This document shows positions 28,397 through 36,174 of a DNA stretch of 64,000 nucleotides, piece after piece; the first letter of the stretch is position 1, and each line of letters starts with the position of its first letter. The translations under genes and the position numbers were made by a program. The notes below the pieces were generated by a model. The model saw only the letters and a program-made list of their open reading frames with translations, ran no database searches and was not told the DNA's origin. The stretch is from contig SZPM01000005.1 of assembly GCA_030263715.1 (NCBI GenBank), positions 1 to 64,000 of the forward strand. The letters are read 5' to 3'. Source of the stretch: ATM1 sp003577165 (GTDB lineage: Bacteria; Armatimonadota; Fimbriimonadia; Fimbriimonadales; ATM1).

Positions 28397-29098
28397 ATGA
28401 ATCGTAGGAAGATGGTTCTGGTTGGACTCGCCGGGTTCGGCGCCCTCGTGGGCTGCCAGTCCCGCGAGCCCATCGCCGTGCAGCCGGTCCCCGACCTGAC
28501 GACCCAACTCGAGGCTGAGTTCAAAGCGAAAGCCCCTGAGCCCCCGGATGCGGGCGTCAAGCGTGACCTCAAGCCCCACACGATCCCGCAAATCGTCGAG
28601 TCCGCGGGCCTGTCGTTCCTGACCCGCAAGAACCCGTTCGCGATGTTCGGCGAGGAGTTGGGCTTTGAGACGGCGATTCGCACCCGGATCATCCTCGGGA
28701 AGCACACGCCCACCTACGCGACAGAATTCGACCCGCCCGTCGAAGAGATCCCAGAGGAATTGCGCCCGGTCGAGCCGCAGCCTTATCGGCGCATCGCCGG
28801 CATCTACTTCGGAGACACTGTGGCCGCCATCATCGAGATGGAGGACGGCAGGACGTACGTCGTGGCTCCCGGTCAGCAGATCCCAGGCTCGGAATGGATC
28901 GTGGAATCGGTGGACACCGAGAAGGCGATTCTGCGTCGGGACCCGCGAAAGCGGCCTGACCGCATCATCGTGAGACTGGAATCCAGGCCCTCGATTCCCG
29001 GCGGCGGTGGCGGCGGCACGGGCGGCGGCGGAGGCGGAACCGGCGGTCAGCCGGGCGGCGTTGGCGGCGGCGGAGTGGGCAGTCCGTCAATTGACTGA
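28397..29098 (+). CDS. pilP: PilP-like lipoprotein linking PilNO to the secretin
   Basis: The ATG at 28397 is preferred over 28379 because AGGAG lies 5 nt upstream and the product then starts with a lipoprotein signal (MNRRKMVLVGL...ALVGCQ, Cys at about 17). The mature part has a linker followed by a small beta domain (YRRIAGIYFGDTVAAIIE, then GRTYVVAPGQQIPGSEWIVES), close to the HR domain of PilP/GspC. The tail is poly-Gly. Position after pilO and before the secretin genes supports PilP. Confidence 0.82.
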   Translation: MNRRKMVLVGLAGFGALVGCQSREPIAVQPVPDLTTQLEAEFKAKAPEPPDAGVKRDLKPHTIPQIVESAGLSFLTRKNPFAMFGEELGFETAIRTRIILGKHTPTYATEFDPPVEEIPEELRPVEPQPYRRIAGIYFGDTVAAIIEMEDGRTYVVAPGQQIPGSEWIVESVDTEKAILRRDPRKRPDRIIVRLESRPSIPGGGGGGTGGGGGGTGGQPGGVGGGGVGSPSID

Positions 29099-29119
29099 TA
29101 CAATTGGAGAAACGATAAG
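29091..29119 (+). promoter_or_regulatory. Candidate promoter before the secretin genes
   Basis: TTGACT (29091-29096), a 17-nt spacer and GATAAG (29114-29119) overlap the end of pilP and precede the secretin-N-domain gene by 36 nt. The -10 is imperfect, so read-through from the pilM promoter may matter more. Confidence 0.42.
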
Positions 29120-29155
29120 ACAGGTTTTGCGTTTGAAGAATCGGAGGTGACCCAT

Positions 29156-29854
29156 ATGAAGACCCGTATCATGGCAATCATCGGCGCTTTGGCCCTGGGC
29201 GTACTGCTCTTGGCTCCCGCGTCCTCGATTGCCCAGCAGAATGACCCTCGCAACCAGATCGTTCCATCGCTCGAGTTGCAGGACGCTGATGTCAGAGACG
29301 CTTTGAGGATGCTCTTCGGAGTCGTAGGCGTGACGAACTACACGATCGCCAACGACGTTCAGGGCACGGTCACAGTGAAACTGACCAACGTCGCGTTCGA
29401 AACCGCACTGCGGAACATCCTGAACCAGGTTCAGGCGACGTGGCGCGTGGAGGGCGGGGTGTACCAGATCGTCCGACGCGAAGAGCCGGCACCGGCTGGC
29501 GGCGGAAGCGACCAGGGCACGGCCCCCCCGAGCGGCTCAGTTACAAGGAAGATCTACATCCAGCACGCCGACCCAATGCTGATCGCGGTGCTGCTGTCCG
29601 GGCAATCCTCATTCGGAATTCCGACTGAGTTGAGCACGCTCGCAGGTGGCTTCTCTGGAGGCTTCGGCGGCGGCGGCTTCGGCCAGGGCGGCGGTGGCTT
29701 CGGCCAGGGCGGCGGTGGCTTCGGCCAAGGCGGCTTCGGCCGCGGTGGCGGCGGCTTCGGCGGCGGCGGTTTCGGCGGCGGCGGATTCGGTCGAGGCGGT
29801 GGCTTCGGCGGCGGTCCGCGCGGCGGCCAAGGCGGCGGTGGCGGCGGCGGCTAA
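29156..29854 (+). CDS. Secretin N-domain-only protein with Gly/Phe-rich tail
   Basis: The start is ATG 29156, with GGAGG 8 nt upstream. A signal peptide (MKTRIMAIIGAL...SSIAQQ) leads to an STN/N0-like domain (about residues 35-100, DADVRDALRMLFGVVGVTNY and FETALRNILNQV) and a short N1-like strand set (KIYIQHADPMLIAVLL). The protein ends in about 70 residues of GGGFGQG-type repeats. There is no secretin barrel. It looks like a paralogue of the N-terminal half of the secretin encoded 48 nt downstream and may dock to it in the periplasm. I know of no named family for this arrangement. Confidence 0.75.
   Translation: MKTRIMAIIGALALGVLLLAPASSIAQQNDPRNQIVPSLELQDADVRDALRMLFGVVGVTNYTIANDVQGTVTVKLTNVAFETALRNILNQVQATWRVEGGVYQIVRREEPAPAGGGSDQGTAPPSGSVTRKIYIQHADPMLIAVLLSGQSSFGIPTELSTLAGGFSGGFGGGGFGQGGGGFGQGGGGFGQGGFGRGGGGFGGGGFGGGGFGRGGGFGGGPRGGQGGGGGGG
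29675..29737 (+). repeat. Coding 21-nt tandem repeat (GFGQGGG unit)
   Basis: GGCTTCGGCCAGGGCGGCGGT occurs at 29675-29695 and 29696-29716, with a diverged third copy at 29717-29737. The repeat stays in frame and is prone to copy-number change by slippage or recombination. Related Gly-rich sequence continues to 29851 and reappears in the secretin gene at about 30590-30730. Confidence 0.8.
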
Positions 29855-29902
29855 TTGCCGGACGTCAGCCACGTTTAGACAAGTACAAGGAGGACGGAGG
29901 AC

Positions 29903-31597
29903 ATGCAAAAGCGTCTGCTCTTGAACTGCGTTGCGGTGGCAGCCATGGCATTCGTCATGGTTGCCCCTGCGCACACGCAAGACGCCTACCAACAGGAAGT
30001 GAAGCGATTCGATGTGGCACTCGCCGACGCGGACCTTCACTACGCGACGCAAACGCTTGCGACTGTGTCAGGGCTCAACCTGCAGTTCGTGTTTGCGCCA
30101 ACTGACAAAGAATACAAGCGTATAACGCTCAGCCTCACCGGCGTAACAGTCGACGACGCGATGAAGTACATCTGCGAAGCCGCGGGCGCCGAGTTCCGCA
30201 AGGACCCGGGCGGCGTGTACGTCATCATGCCGAAGGGCCCCAAGCCCGTCGAGCCGGCCAACAGCGGCGGAACGGTGGTGGTGCCTGAGGCGCCGAAGAT
30301 CGTTCAGAAGATCGTTCTGACGCACTACCATCCTCACGAGATGCTTCAACTGCTGTTCGCGCAGGAAGTGGATCGTCTCGGTGAGTGGAAGGCCCTTCTT
30401 CGGTTCCGGCAGATGCACGCTGCGACGTACATCGGCAAGGACGCCGGGAATCCGGTTGTCATCGCCGACTCGCCTGCGTCTTACACGAACCTGACGAACC
30501 CGGGAGCGAACCCCAACTTCAATCCGACGCCGACAGCAACCGGCTCGAACAACAACGGCATCACGATCCCCGGCGGCTCTGATCAGGGCGGCCTCGTGGG
30601 TGGTGGCGGTCAGTTGGGTGGTGGCGGCCAGTTTGGTGGCGGTGGCCAGTTCGGCGGCGGCGGTGGCTTCGGCGGTGGCGGATTCGGCCAGGGCGGAGGC
30701 GGTGGCTTCGGTCAAGGTGGTCAGGTGAACCTGCAGGGCGGCGTAGGTTTCGTCCCGCAGGGCATCGATCGGGTCACGTTCGATCCGACCGACAACAGCC
30801 TGATCGTCCAGGGAACGGATGACGCGATTCAGCAACTCGAGCGCTTGATCCGCCAGTTGGACGTCGCCCCGCAGCAGGTCATCATCAAAGTCGAGTTCAT
30901 CACGACGTCGCAGTCGCAAGAAAGGAACTTCGGCATTGACTGGCTGTTCCAGCGAGGACAGGTGTTCCTCGGCAACACGCCGGGAACGCAAGCCAGGGCG
31001 GGCGACCCGTTCTTCGTGAACTGGGCGACCGGCAACCTGACGACCCGTCTTCGCACGCTGCTCCTCGAAGGCAACGGCACGGTGGTGAACGCTCCGTTCG
31101 TTCGAACGCTGAACAACCAACCGGCCTTCATCCTTCAGCAGATCTCGACCTTTATCATCCTGAACCAGGTGATCGCCGTGGGCAACGGGCAAGTTATCTC
31201 TGCCCCCACGCTCCAGAACATCACGGTTCAGAGCGGACTTTCCGTTCAGCCGCGAATTAACCGCGACGGCACGATCGTCATGACGATCAGCCCGCAGGTC
31301 GCGGAATTCGGCGAAATCCGGCGAGCGCCGGACGGAACGGAAGTCCCGGACGTGCTTTCGCAGACGATCTTCGTGACCGCGAGGGTCAAGAACGGCGAGA
31401 CCATCGTGCTCGGCGGCCTCACGCGCAAGCAGGAATCCTTCACGGTGCAGAGGTACCCAATCCTCAGCGACCTTCCTCTGATCGGCGGCCTATTTAGGTC
31501 CACCTCCAAGAAACTGAACAATCAGGAACTCCTGGTGTTCATCACGCCGACGATCGTCGAGGACGAATCCACCGGTGGAGGGATCGGCGCGCCGTAG
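29903..31597 (+). CDS. pilQ: Type IV pilus outer-membrane secretin (PilQ-like)
   Basis: A 564-aa outer-membrane channel protein. A signal peptide ends near APAHTQD; an STN/N0 domain lies at about 32-115 (VALADADLHYATQTLATVSG). An N1-like domain is interrupted by a Gly-rich insert (about 228-278). The secretin beta-barrel domain runs from about 310 (VIIKVEFITTSQSQERNFGI) to the C-terminal LVFITPTIVEDE signature. AMIN domains, usual in proteobacterial PilQ, are absent, so the length is below the typical 700. The ribosome-binding site is AAGGAGGACGGAGGAC. The gene ends at a clear terminator. Confidence 0.92.
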   Translation: MQKRLLLNCVAVAAMAFVMVAPAHTQDAYQQEVKRFDVALADADLHYATQTLATVSGLNLQFVFAPTDKEYKRITLSLTGVTVDDAMKYICEAAGAEFRKDPGGVYVIMPKGPKPVEPANSGGTVVVPEAPKIVQKIVLTHYHPHEMLQLLFAQEVDRLGEWKALLRFRQMHAATYIGKDAGNPVVIADSPASYTNLTNPGANPNFNPTPTATGSNNNGITIPGGSDQGGLVGGGGQLGGGGQFGGGGQFGGGGGFGGGGFGQGGGGGFGQGGQVNLQGGVGFVPQGIDRVTFDPTDNSLIVQGTDDAIQQLERLIRQLDVAPQQVIIKVEFITTSQSQERNFGIDWLFQRGQVFLGNTPGTQARAGDPFFVNWATGNLTTRLRTLLLEGNGTVVNAPFVRTLNNQPAFILQQISTFIILNQVIAVGNGQVISAPTLQNITVQSGLSVQPRINRDGTIVMTISPQVAEFGEIRRAPDGTEVPDVLSQTIFVTARVKNGETIVLGGLTRKQESFTVQRYPILSDLPLIGGLFRSTSKKLNNQELLVFITPTIVEDESTGGGIGAP

Positions 31598-31622
31598 ACG
31601 TCGACCTTCCTACCTCCTTGTA

Positions 31623-31656
31623 ATGAAGCGACCCCGAAGACCCGGGGTCGCTTCAT
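31623..31656 (+). terminator. Hairpin after the secretin gene
   Basis: A 14-bp perfect stem (31623-31636 with 31643-31656, 6-nt loop) beginning ATGAAGCGACCCCG, 26 nt after the pilQ stop and followed by ACTTTAG. It ends the pilM-pilQ operon just before aroK. Confidence 0.78.
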
Positions 31657-31671
31657 ACTTTAGAGATCGAA

Positions 31672-32190
31672 ATGCGTAACGGCATCGTGCTCATCGGCAT
31701 GATGGGAAGCGGCAAGACGGCCGTTGGCAAGGCGGTCGCCCGCCGACTGGCCTGGGAGTTCATTGACTTGGACGAGGTCATCACGAACCGCGCTCAGCGC
31801 TCCATCTCCGAGGTGTTCGACGAATCGGGGGAGGAGTGCTTCCGAGAACTCGAGAGCGAGGCCCTCGAGAGCCTCCTGGCTGGAGACGCGCCGGCGGTGC
31901 TCGCGACAGGGGGGGGGACGCCTATGCGCGAACGGAATTTCGAACTGCTTCAGCAATTAGGCAAAGTGGTGTACTTGCGCGCAGAGCCGCCCCCGCTCAT
32001 TGCGAGACTCGAAGGCGAGACCGCACACCGGCCGCTGTTGAGCGGTGGACTCCGAGAACGAGTGGAGCAACTGTTGCGCGAGCGCGAGCCGGCGTATAGG
32101 AAGGCTCACTTCACCGTCAATGCGGACGGCGAAGTGGAAGACGTCGCCGCGCAGGTGATTCGCGCGGTCGGGGTGGCGGCCCATGAGTGA
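31672..32190 (+). CDS. aroK: Shikimate kinase
   Basis: A 172-aa cytoplasmic kinase that phosphorylates shikimate at O3. The P-loop GMMGSGKT is at residues 8-15, the shikimate-binding FIDLDE at about 30-35 and the ATGGG loop near 80, coded by a run of nine G (31909-31917). The lid region contains HRPLL. It shares 8 nt with aroB, so the two are translationally coupled, as in many bacteria. Confidence 0.96.
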   Translation: MRNGIVLIGMMGSGKTAVGKAVARRLAWEFIDLDEVITNRAQRSISEVFDESGEECFRELESEALESLLAGDAPAVLATGGGTPMRERNFELLQQLGKVVYLRAEPPPLIARLEGETAHRPLLSGGLRERVEQLLREREPAYRKAHFTVNADGEVEDVAAQVIRAVGVAAHE

Positions 32191-33241
32191 ATTCGCATTT
32201 CCGGGGATTTCAGGCACCTACCCTGTCTGGGTCCGCAACAATACTGTCGCGGAAGTTGTCAACGGCCTTCTCGAGCATGGATATGAGGGCGCGTTCGTCG
32301 TCACCGACTCGAACGTTCAGAGTTCCGTTCTCGATGATGGCGTGACTTGTCCCGTGTTCGTTTGCGAGCCAGGCGAGTCTTCGAAATCCCACGAACGGCT
32401 CTTTGAACTCGAACGGTGGTTAGCGCAGCAGAGGGCGAATCGTCAGAGCGTAGTGGTCGCGATCGGAGGGGGGGTCGTCGGAGACCTCGCGGGGTTCGCA
32501 GCGGCAGTGTACATGAGGGGAGTCGCCTGGGTGAATTGCGCGACGAGCCTCATCGCCATGGTTGATTCTTCGCTCGGCGGAAAGACCGGAATCGACTTGC
32601 CCGAGGGGAAGAACCTGGTGGGGAGTTTTCACGATCCCGCATCTGTGGTCATCAACCCTCGATGGCTGTCAACTCTGTCCGATCGCGATTTGAAAAGTGG
32701 CCTTGCCGAGGTGATTAAGTACACCGTGCTGTTGGACGCAAAGAGATTTGAGGGCCTGGAGTCCTGGATCTCAGGGGCAATGTCGCGGGACGAAGACACT
32801 CTCGAGGAGATCATCGCCTTCTCGATCAAGTCGAAGGCCTCCATCGTCGGGGGGGACCCGCTCGACCGCAGGGGCCAGCGGGCGATGCTCAACCTCGGGC
32901 ACACGGTAGGGCATGCCATCGAAGCCGCTCTGGGCTATCAGGGCATGCTTCACGGCGAGGCCGTTGCCGTAGGGATGGTCTTGGAGGCTCAGATCGGCGA
33001 GGCAATTGGCTTCACCCAGCCTGGAACGTCCGATAGGATCCGGGAAGCGGTTCGCGCGGCGGGCCTGCCAGCGGAACTGCCGAGAGAAATCCAAATCGCC
33101 GACCTCGAGCGAGCGATGGAGGCGGACAAGAAAAATGTTGTCGGGGGGGTCTCCCTGGCCCTCGTTCCCAGTATAGGGGAGTTCGGAGTCGTTCAAAATG
33201 TCCCGGCGGACATTCTTCATAAGGTGGTGACTGAACAGTGA
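32183..33241 (+). CDS. aroB: 3-dehydroquinate synthase
   Basis: A 352-aa NAD-dependent enzyme of the shikimate pathway. The NAD-binding IGGGVVGDLAGFAA motif lies near residues 94-107, the substrate loop SLIAMVDSSLGGKTGID near 132-148, and the metal ligands are in GLAEVIKY, LNLGHTVGHAIE and LHGEAVAVGM. Two short in-frame G runs code for Gly pairs. It overlaps aroK upstream and the start of a small membrane protein gene downstream by 4 nt. Confidence 0.97.
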   Translation: MSEFAFPGISGTYPVWVRNNTVAEVVNGLLEHGYEGAFVVTDSNVQSSVLDDGVTCPVFVCEPGESSKSHERLFELERWLAQQRANRQSVVVAIGGGVVGDLAGFAAAVYMRGVAWVNCATSLIAMVDSSLGGKTGIDLPEGKNLVGSFHDPASVVINPRWLSTLSDRDLKSGLAEVIKYTVLLDAKRFEGLESWISGAMSRDEDTLEEIIAFSIKSKASIVGGDPLDRRGQRAMLNLGHTVGHAIEAALGYQGMLHGEAVAVGMVLEAQIGEAIGFTQPGTSDRIREAVRAAGLPAELPREIQIADLERAMEADKKNVVGGVSLALVPSIGEFGVVQNVPADILHKVVTEQ

Positions 33242-33453
33242 ACAAGAGTTCTTCCTCTCGTGCCTTCGTCGCGTCGCTCCTCTGGCTGGCGCTTTTCGGC
33301 GGCTACGCCGCGCACCAGTACTTCCTGCTCACGGGGCGACTTGCCCAGTGGACGGAGCAGATCTCAGGAGCCAACCTTGCGTTTGGCTGGGTGGTTCTCG
33401 TGCTCTCGTTGGCCTACTGGTTCTTCGGTCGCGACACGGAGGCGGAGTCTTAG
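33238..33453 (+). CDS. Small two-helix membrane protein of unknown function
   Basis: A 71-aa product with two predicted membrane segments (about residues 9-29 and 45-64) and polar ends. It starts with a GTG that overlaps the aroB stop and stops 2 nt before the TTG of the next gene, so translational coupling argues that it is real. No family is recognised. Confidence 0.65.
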   Translation: MNKSSSSRAFVASLLWLALFGGYAAHQYFLLTGRLAQWTEQISGANLAFGWVVLVLSLAYWFFGRDTEAES

Positions 33454-33455
33454 GC

Positions 33456-35240
33456 TTGATCGGAACTCTGATTCGCGGGCGCTACGAGATCACCGAACTG
33501 CTCTCGTCGTCCCCCGTCTTCGACAACTATGCTGCGGTAGATAGAACGCGCGGCGCAGAGGTGTGCATCCGCGTCGTGCGAATGCCCTTTGCTACGGAGC
33601 CTGAGTTTGTCAAGGCTTTGGAGCAGGTGGTGCATCAAACTCGCACGCTCGATCATCCCAACATCGCACACGTCTACGAACTCGATGAACACGAGGGCGC
33701 TCCGTTTGTTGCGTGTGAGTTGATCCGGGGCGCCTCGCTTGCAGAGAGGATCGCGCGCGTCGCCCCTTTTTCTCCTTCCGTCGCTGTCGAGATGGCGATC
33801 GGCATTTGTGAGGCCCTCGAACACGCGCGCGCTCAGGGCCTGCCGCACGGCGATCTCTGCTCTGACCATGTCTTGACGACCCTCGATGGCCGCGTTGCGG
33901 TGATTGACTTTGGCCTTTGGCAGAGTTACGGCGCAAGCAAGTCGGCGGGGGGGATCGTGCTGTCTCGGATGGCGCCGTATCTTGCCCCCGAGATCATCGA
34001 GGGCGAACTTCCGACCTACGCGACCGACGTGTACGCAGTCGGCGTCATTTTGTTCGAACTCCTCACGGGCCGATTGCCGTTCCCCGGGCCGACTGCGGCG
34101 GCGGTTCTTGCGAAGCACGTGAACTCTCCCGTTCCCGTCGTCAAGGAACTGAACGCCGCTGTTCCGGAAGTGCTGAGCCAGATCGTCATGAAGGCGCTTT
34201 CGAAAGAACCCTTGACACGATATTCGCACTGCGGTTCGCTGGTGTCGGATTTGCGAAAACTCCTCGACGCCCTGCGATTTGGGAAGCAGTTGTCATGGCC
34301 CCTCTCGGGTGGGGGCGATGCGGTGACGGGCCCGAAGACCTTTGGTGAGCAGAAGCAGGAGCAGAAACTCGGCCCAGCGGTTCACGCCGCTACATACAAG
34401 GGCGAGAAAAAGGTCGCGCCCAGGAAGCAGATCAAAGCGATTGATCGCGAACCTGACGACGTGCCTCTGTGGTTTCGTGCGCTCGTGTTCATGTTTGCGG
34501 GCATGGCGATCCTCGCCGTCGCCTTCTACATCTTCACCAACCTGAGTCATGCGAAGGTCCACAAGGCGCCCAATCTCGTTGGGCTGAACCTAAACGAAGC
34601 GAAGTCGACGCTGCAGAAACTCAACTTGAAACTCTCGATCATCGGGGAGAAGTACAGCGAACAGTATCCGATCCCACAAACCGTGCTCTCGATGGATCCC
34701 TGGGCTGAGACCCCGATCAAGGAGGGTCAGTACATCCGCGTGGTACTAAGCCTTGGGAGCCGGGTCGTGGAAGTACCGGACTTGCGAGGATTAAGCGTTT
34801 ACGAAGCGAAGACGCGGATCGAAGCGGCCGGATTGGAGATGGACCCGACCGTGCGCCAGAAGTCCGATGACGACATTCCGGAGGGCTTGGTTCTCAACAC
34901 GGAGCCGGGCCCGGCTGAGCGAGTCGAGCGCGGGACGGCGATCACCCTCACGGTCAGCACGGGGCGAAGGCGTCCGCGCGATGAAGGCGTGCGAGCCGAG
35001 GAGTTGATTCCGAACACCTGGTCGCTCAGTTTCAAGGTCGCGGGGTCGGGCGCGGTGATGGTGCGCGTCGAGATGACGGACGCGCGCAACGAGACCGAAG
35101 TAATCTATGAGGAAGAGAAGCAGGGAGGCGATGAGGTGGTATTGAATCAGATTCGCGGCTACGGCAAGGAAGCGATCTTCCGAATCTATTTCAACGACTA
35201 CCTCGACACGACGGTGCGCAGGAAGGGAACCGAAGGATGA
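33456..35240 (+). CDS. Membrane PASTA-domain protein with degenerate Ser/Thr kinase domain (probable pseudokinase)
   Basis: The start is TTG 33456, with GGAG at 33444-33447; the frame is open upstream only as overlap with the previous gene. The 594-aa product has a kinase-like domain (about 7-270), one membrane helix (about 340-362), two PASTA domains (about 365-435 and 436-505) and a C-terminal beta domain. Catalytic features are largely lost: no Gly-rich loop (LLSSSPVFDN), VAIK Lys is R39, HRD is H131-G132-D133, and the catalytic-loop Asn is H138. DFG (151-153) and APE (in YLAPEII) remain. PASTA kinases sense peptidoglycan; here a binding or scaffolding role is more likely than phosphotransfer. 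Confidence 0.85.
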   Translation: MIGTLIRGRYEITELLSSSPVFDNYAAVDRTRGAEVCIRVVRMPFATEPEFVKALEQVVHQTRTLDHPNIAHVYELDEHEGAPFVACELIRGASLAERIARVAPFSPSVAVEMAIGICEALEHARAQGLPHGDLCSDHVLTTLDGRVAVIDFGLWQSYGASKSAGGIVLSRMAPYLAPEIIEGELPTYATDVYAVGVILFELLTGRLPFPGPTAAAVLAKHVNSPVPVVKELNAAVPEVLSQIVMKALSKEPLTRYSHCGSLVSDLRKLLDALRFGKQLSWPLSGGGDAVTGPKTFGEQKQEQKLGPAVHAATYKGEKKVAPRKQIKAIDREPDDVPLWFRALVFMFAGMAILAVAFYIFTNLSHAKVHKAPNLVGLNLNEAKSTLQKLNLKLSIIGEKYSEQYPIPQTVLSMDPWAETPIKEGQYIRVVLSLGSRVVEVPDLRGLSVYEAKTRIEAAGLEMDPTVRQKSDDDIPEGLVLNTEPGPAERVERGTAITLTVSTGRRRPRDEGVRAEELIPNTWSLSFKVAGSGAVMVRVEMTDARNETEVIYEEEKQGGDEVVLNQIRGYGKEAIFRIYFNDYLDTTVRRKGTEG

Positions 35241-35893
35241 GCGTCCTCCTGGCTCCTTCCATCCTGTCCGCCGACTTCGGGCGCATGGCCGAAGCGGTGC
35301 AGGCGCTCGATGAGGCGGACTGCGATTGGATTCACCTCGACGTGATGGACGGTAGCTTCGTGCCGCCGATCACTTTCGGCGCCCAGATGGCCGCCTCGCT
35401 GCGCGGATTGACCCAGAAGCCGTTCGATTGCCACTTGATGGTGGACCATCCTGAAACGCAAGTGCGACCGTTCGTTGAGGCGGGAGCGAACCGAATCACA
35501 GTGCACGTCGAGGCCTGCAAGCACCTTCACCGTGTGCTTCAGTCCATTCGGGCGGAGGGAATCGCCGCAGGTGTTGCGATTAACCCGGCGACGCCGGTGG
35601 AGATGGTGCGCGACGCGCTGCCACTCGTTGATTTAGTGTTGGTCATGACCGTGAACCCTGGGTGGGGCGGTCAGCCGTTCCTCCATGAGTGCCTGACCAA
35701 GGTCCGCGAAGTGAGGGCGATGGCGCCAAGTGCGTACATCGAGGTAGACGGCGGCATTGACGACACGACCGCGGCCGCGGCCGTCGCGTCGGGCGCGAAC
35801 GTCTTGGTCGCCGGCAGTTTCACGTTCCGCGGCAATCCGAAAGAGCGACTGGCGACGCTCAGGAGCGCAGCATGCGAACGCTTCGAATCCTAA
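35237..35893 (+). CDS. rpe: Ribulose-phosphate 3-epimerase
   Basis: A 218-aa TIM-barrel metalloenzyme interconverting ribulose-5-phosphate and xylulose-5-phosphate. The LAPSILSADF start, HLDVMDGSFVPPITFG (metal His/Asp), HLMVDHPE, VMTVNPGWGGQ and EVDGGID motifs are all present. It overlaps the PASTA-protein gene by 4 nt (ATGA) and the next small gene by 22 nt. Confidence 0.97.
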   Translation: MSVLLAPSILSADFGRMAEAVQALDEADCDWIHLDVMDGSFVPPITFGAQMAASLRGLTQKPFDCHLMVDHPETQVRPFVEAGANRITVHVEACKHLHRVLQSIRAEGIAAGVAINPATPVEMVRDALPLVDLVLVMTVNPGWGGQPFLHECLTKVREVRAMAPSAYIEVDGGIDDTTAAAAVASGANVLVAGSFTFRGNPKERLATLRSAACERFES

Positions 35894-36174
35894 CGACAGT
35901 CTCGCTGCTGATCGGGTTGGGCCTCATGGTCAGTCTGGGAGTCCTGATGGTGCAGCGTCCGCCAGCGAGCGCGCCGAGGGCTGAACTGAAGGCGCATGCC
36001 AGAAAGATGGCGTACCACATCGTCGGCATCCTCGCATCGCTGACGACATCGGCCACGTGCGCATTGCTCATGTTCAGGAAGATTCGCACGGAGTACTCAG
36101 AAGAGCAATTGAAGAACCTCGTCGACCTCGTCGCGACGATGCCCACCAAGAAGTCGGATGACAACGAGAAGTAG
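35872..36174 (+). CDS. Small membrane protein of unknown function
   Basis: A 100-aa product with two likely membrane helices (about residues 6-27 and 47-67) and a charged C-terminus (ending KKSDDNEK). An AGGAG site lies 7 nt before the ATG, inside the rpe 3' end, and it overlaps ribD by 17 nt. The interlocked arrangement supports it as a real gene. No family is recognised. Confidence 0.62.
   Translation: MRTLRILTTVSLLIGLGLMVSLGVLMVQRPPASAPRAELKAHARKMAYHIVGILASLTTSATCALLMFRKIRTEYSEEQLKNLVDLVATMPTKKSDDNEK

Noticed and set aside
29675..29851. Possible CRISPR or satellite array
   Set aside because: Repeats are contiguous without spacers, in frame and code for Gly/Phe/Gln; this is a low-complexity protein tail.
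33348..33455. In-frame upstream extension of the PASTA protein
   Set aside because: It overlaps the 71-aa membrane protein gene in another frame and has no homology-like features; TTG 33456 has a ribosome-binding site.
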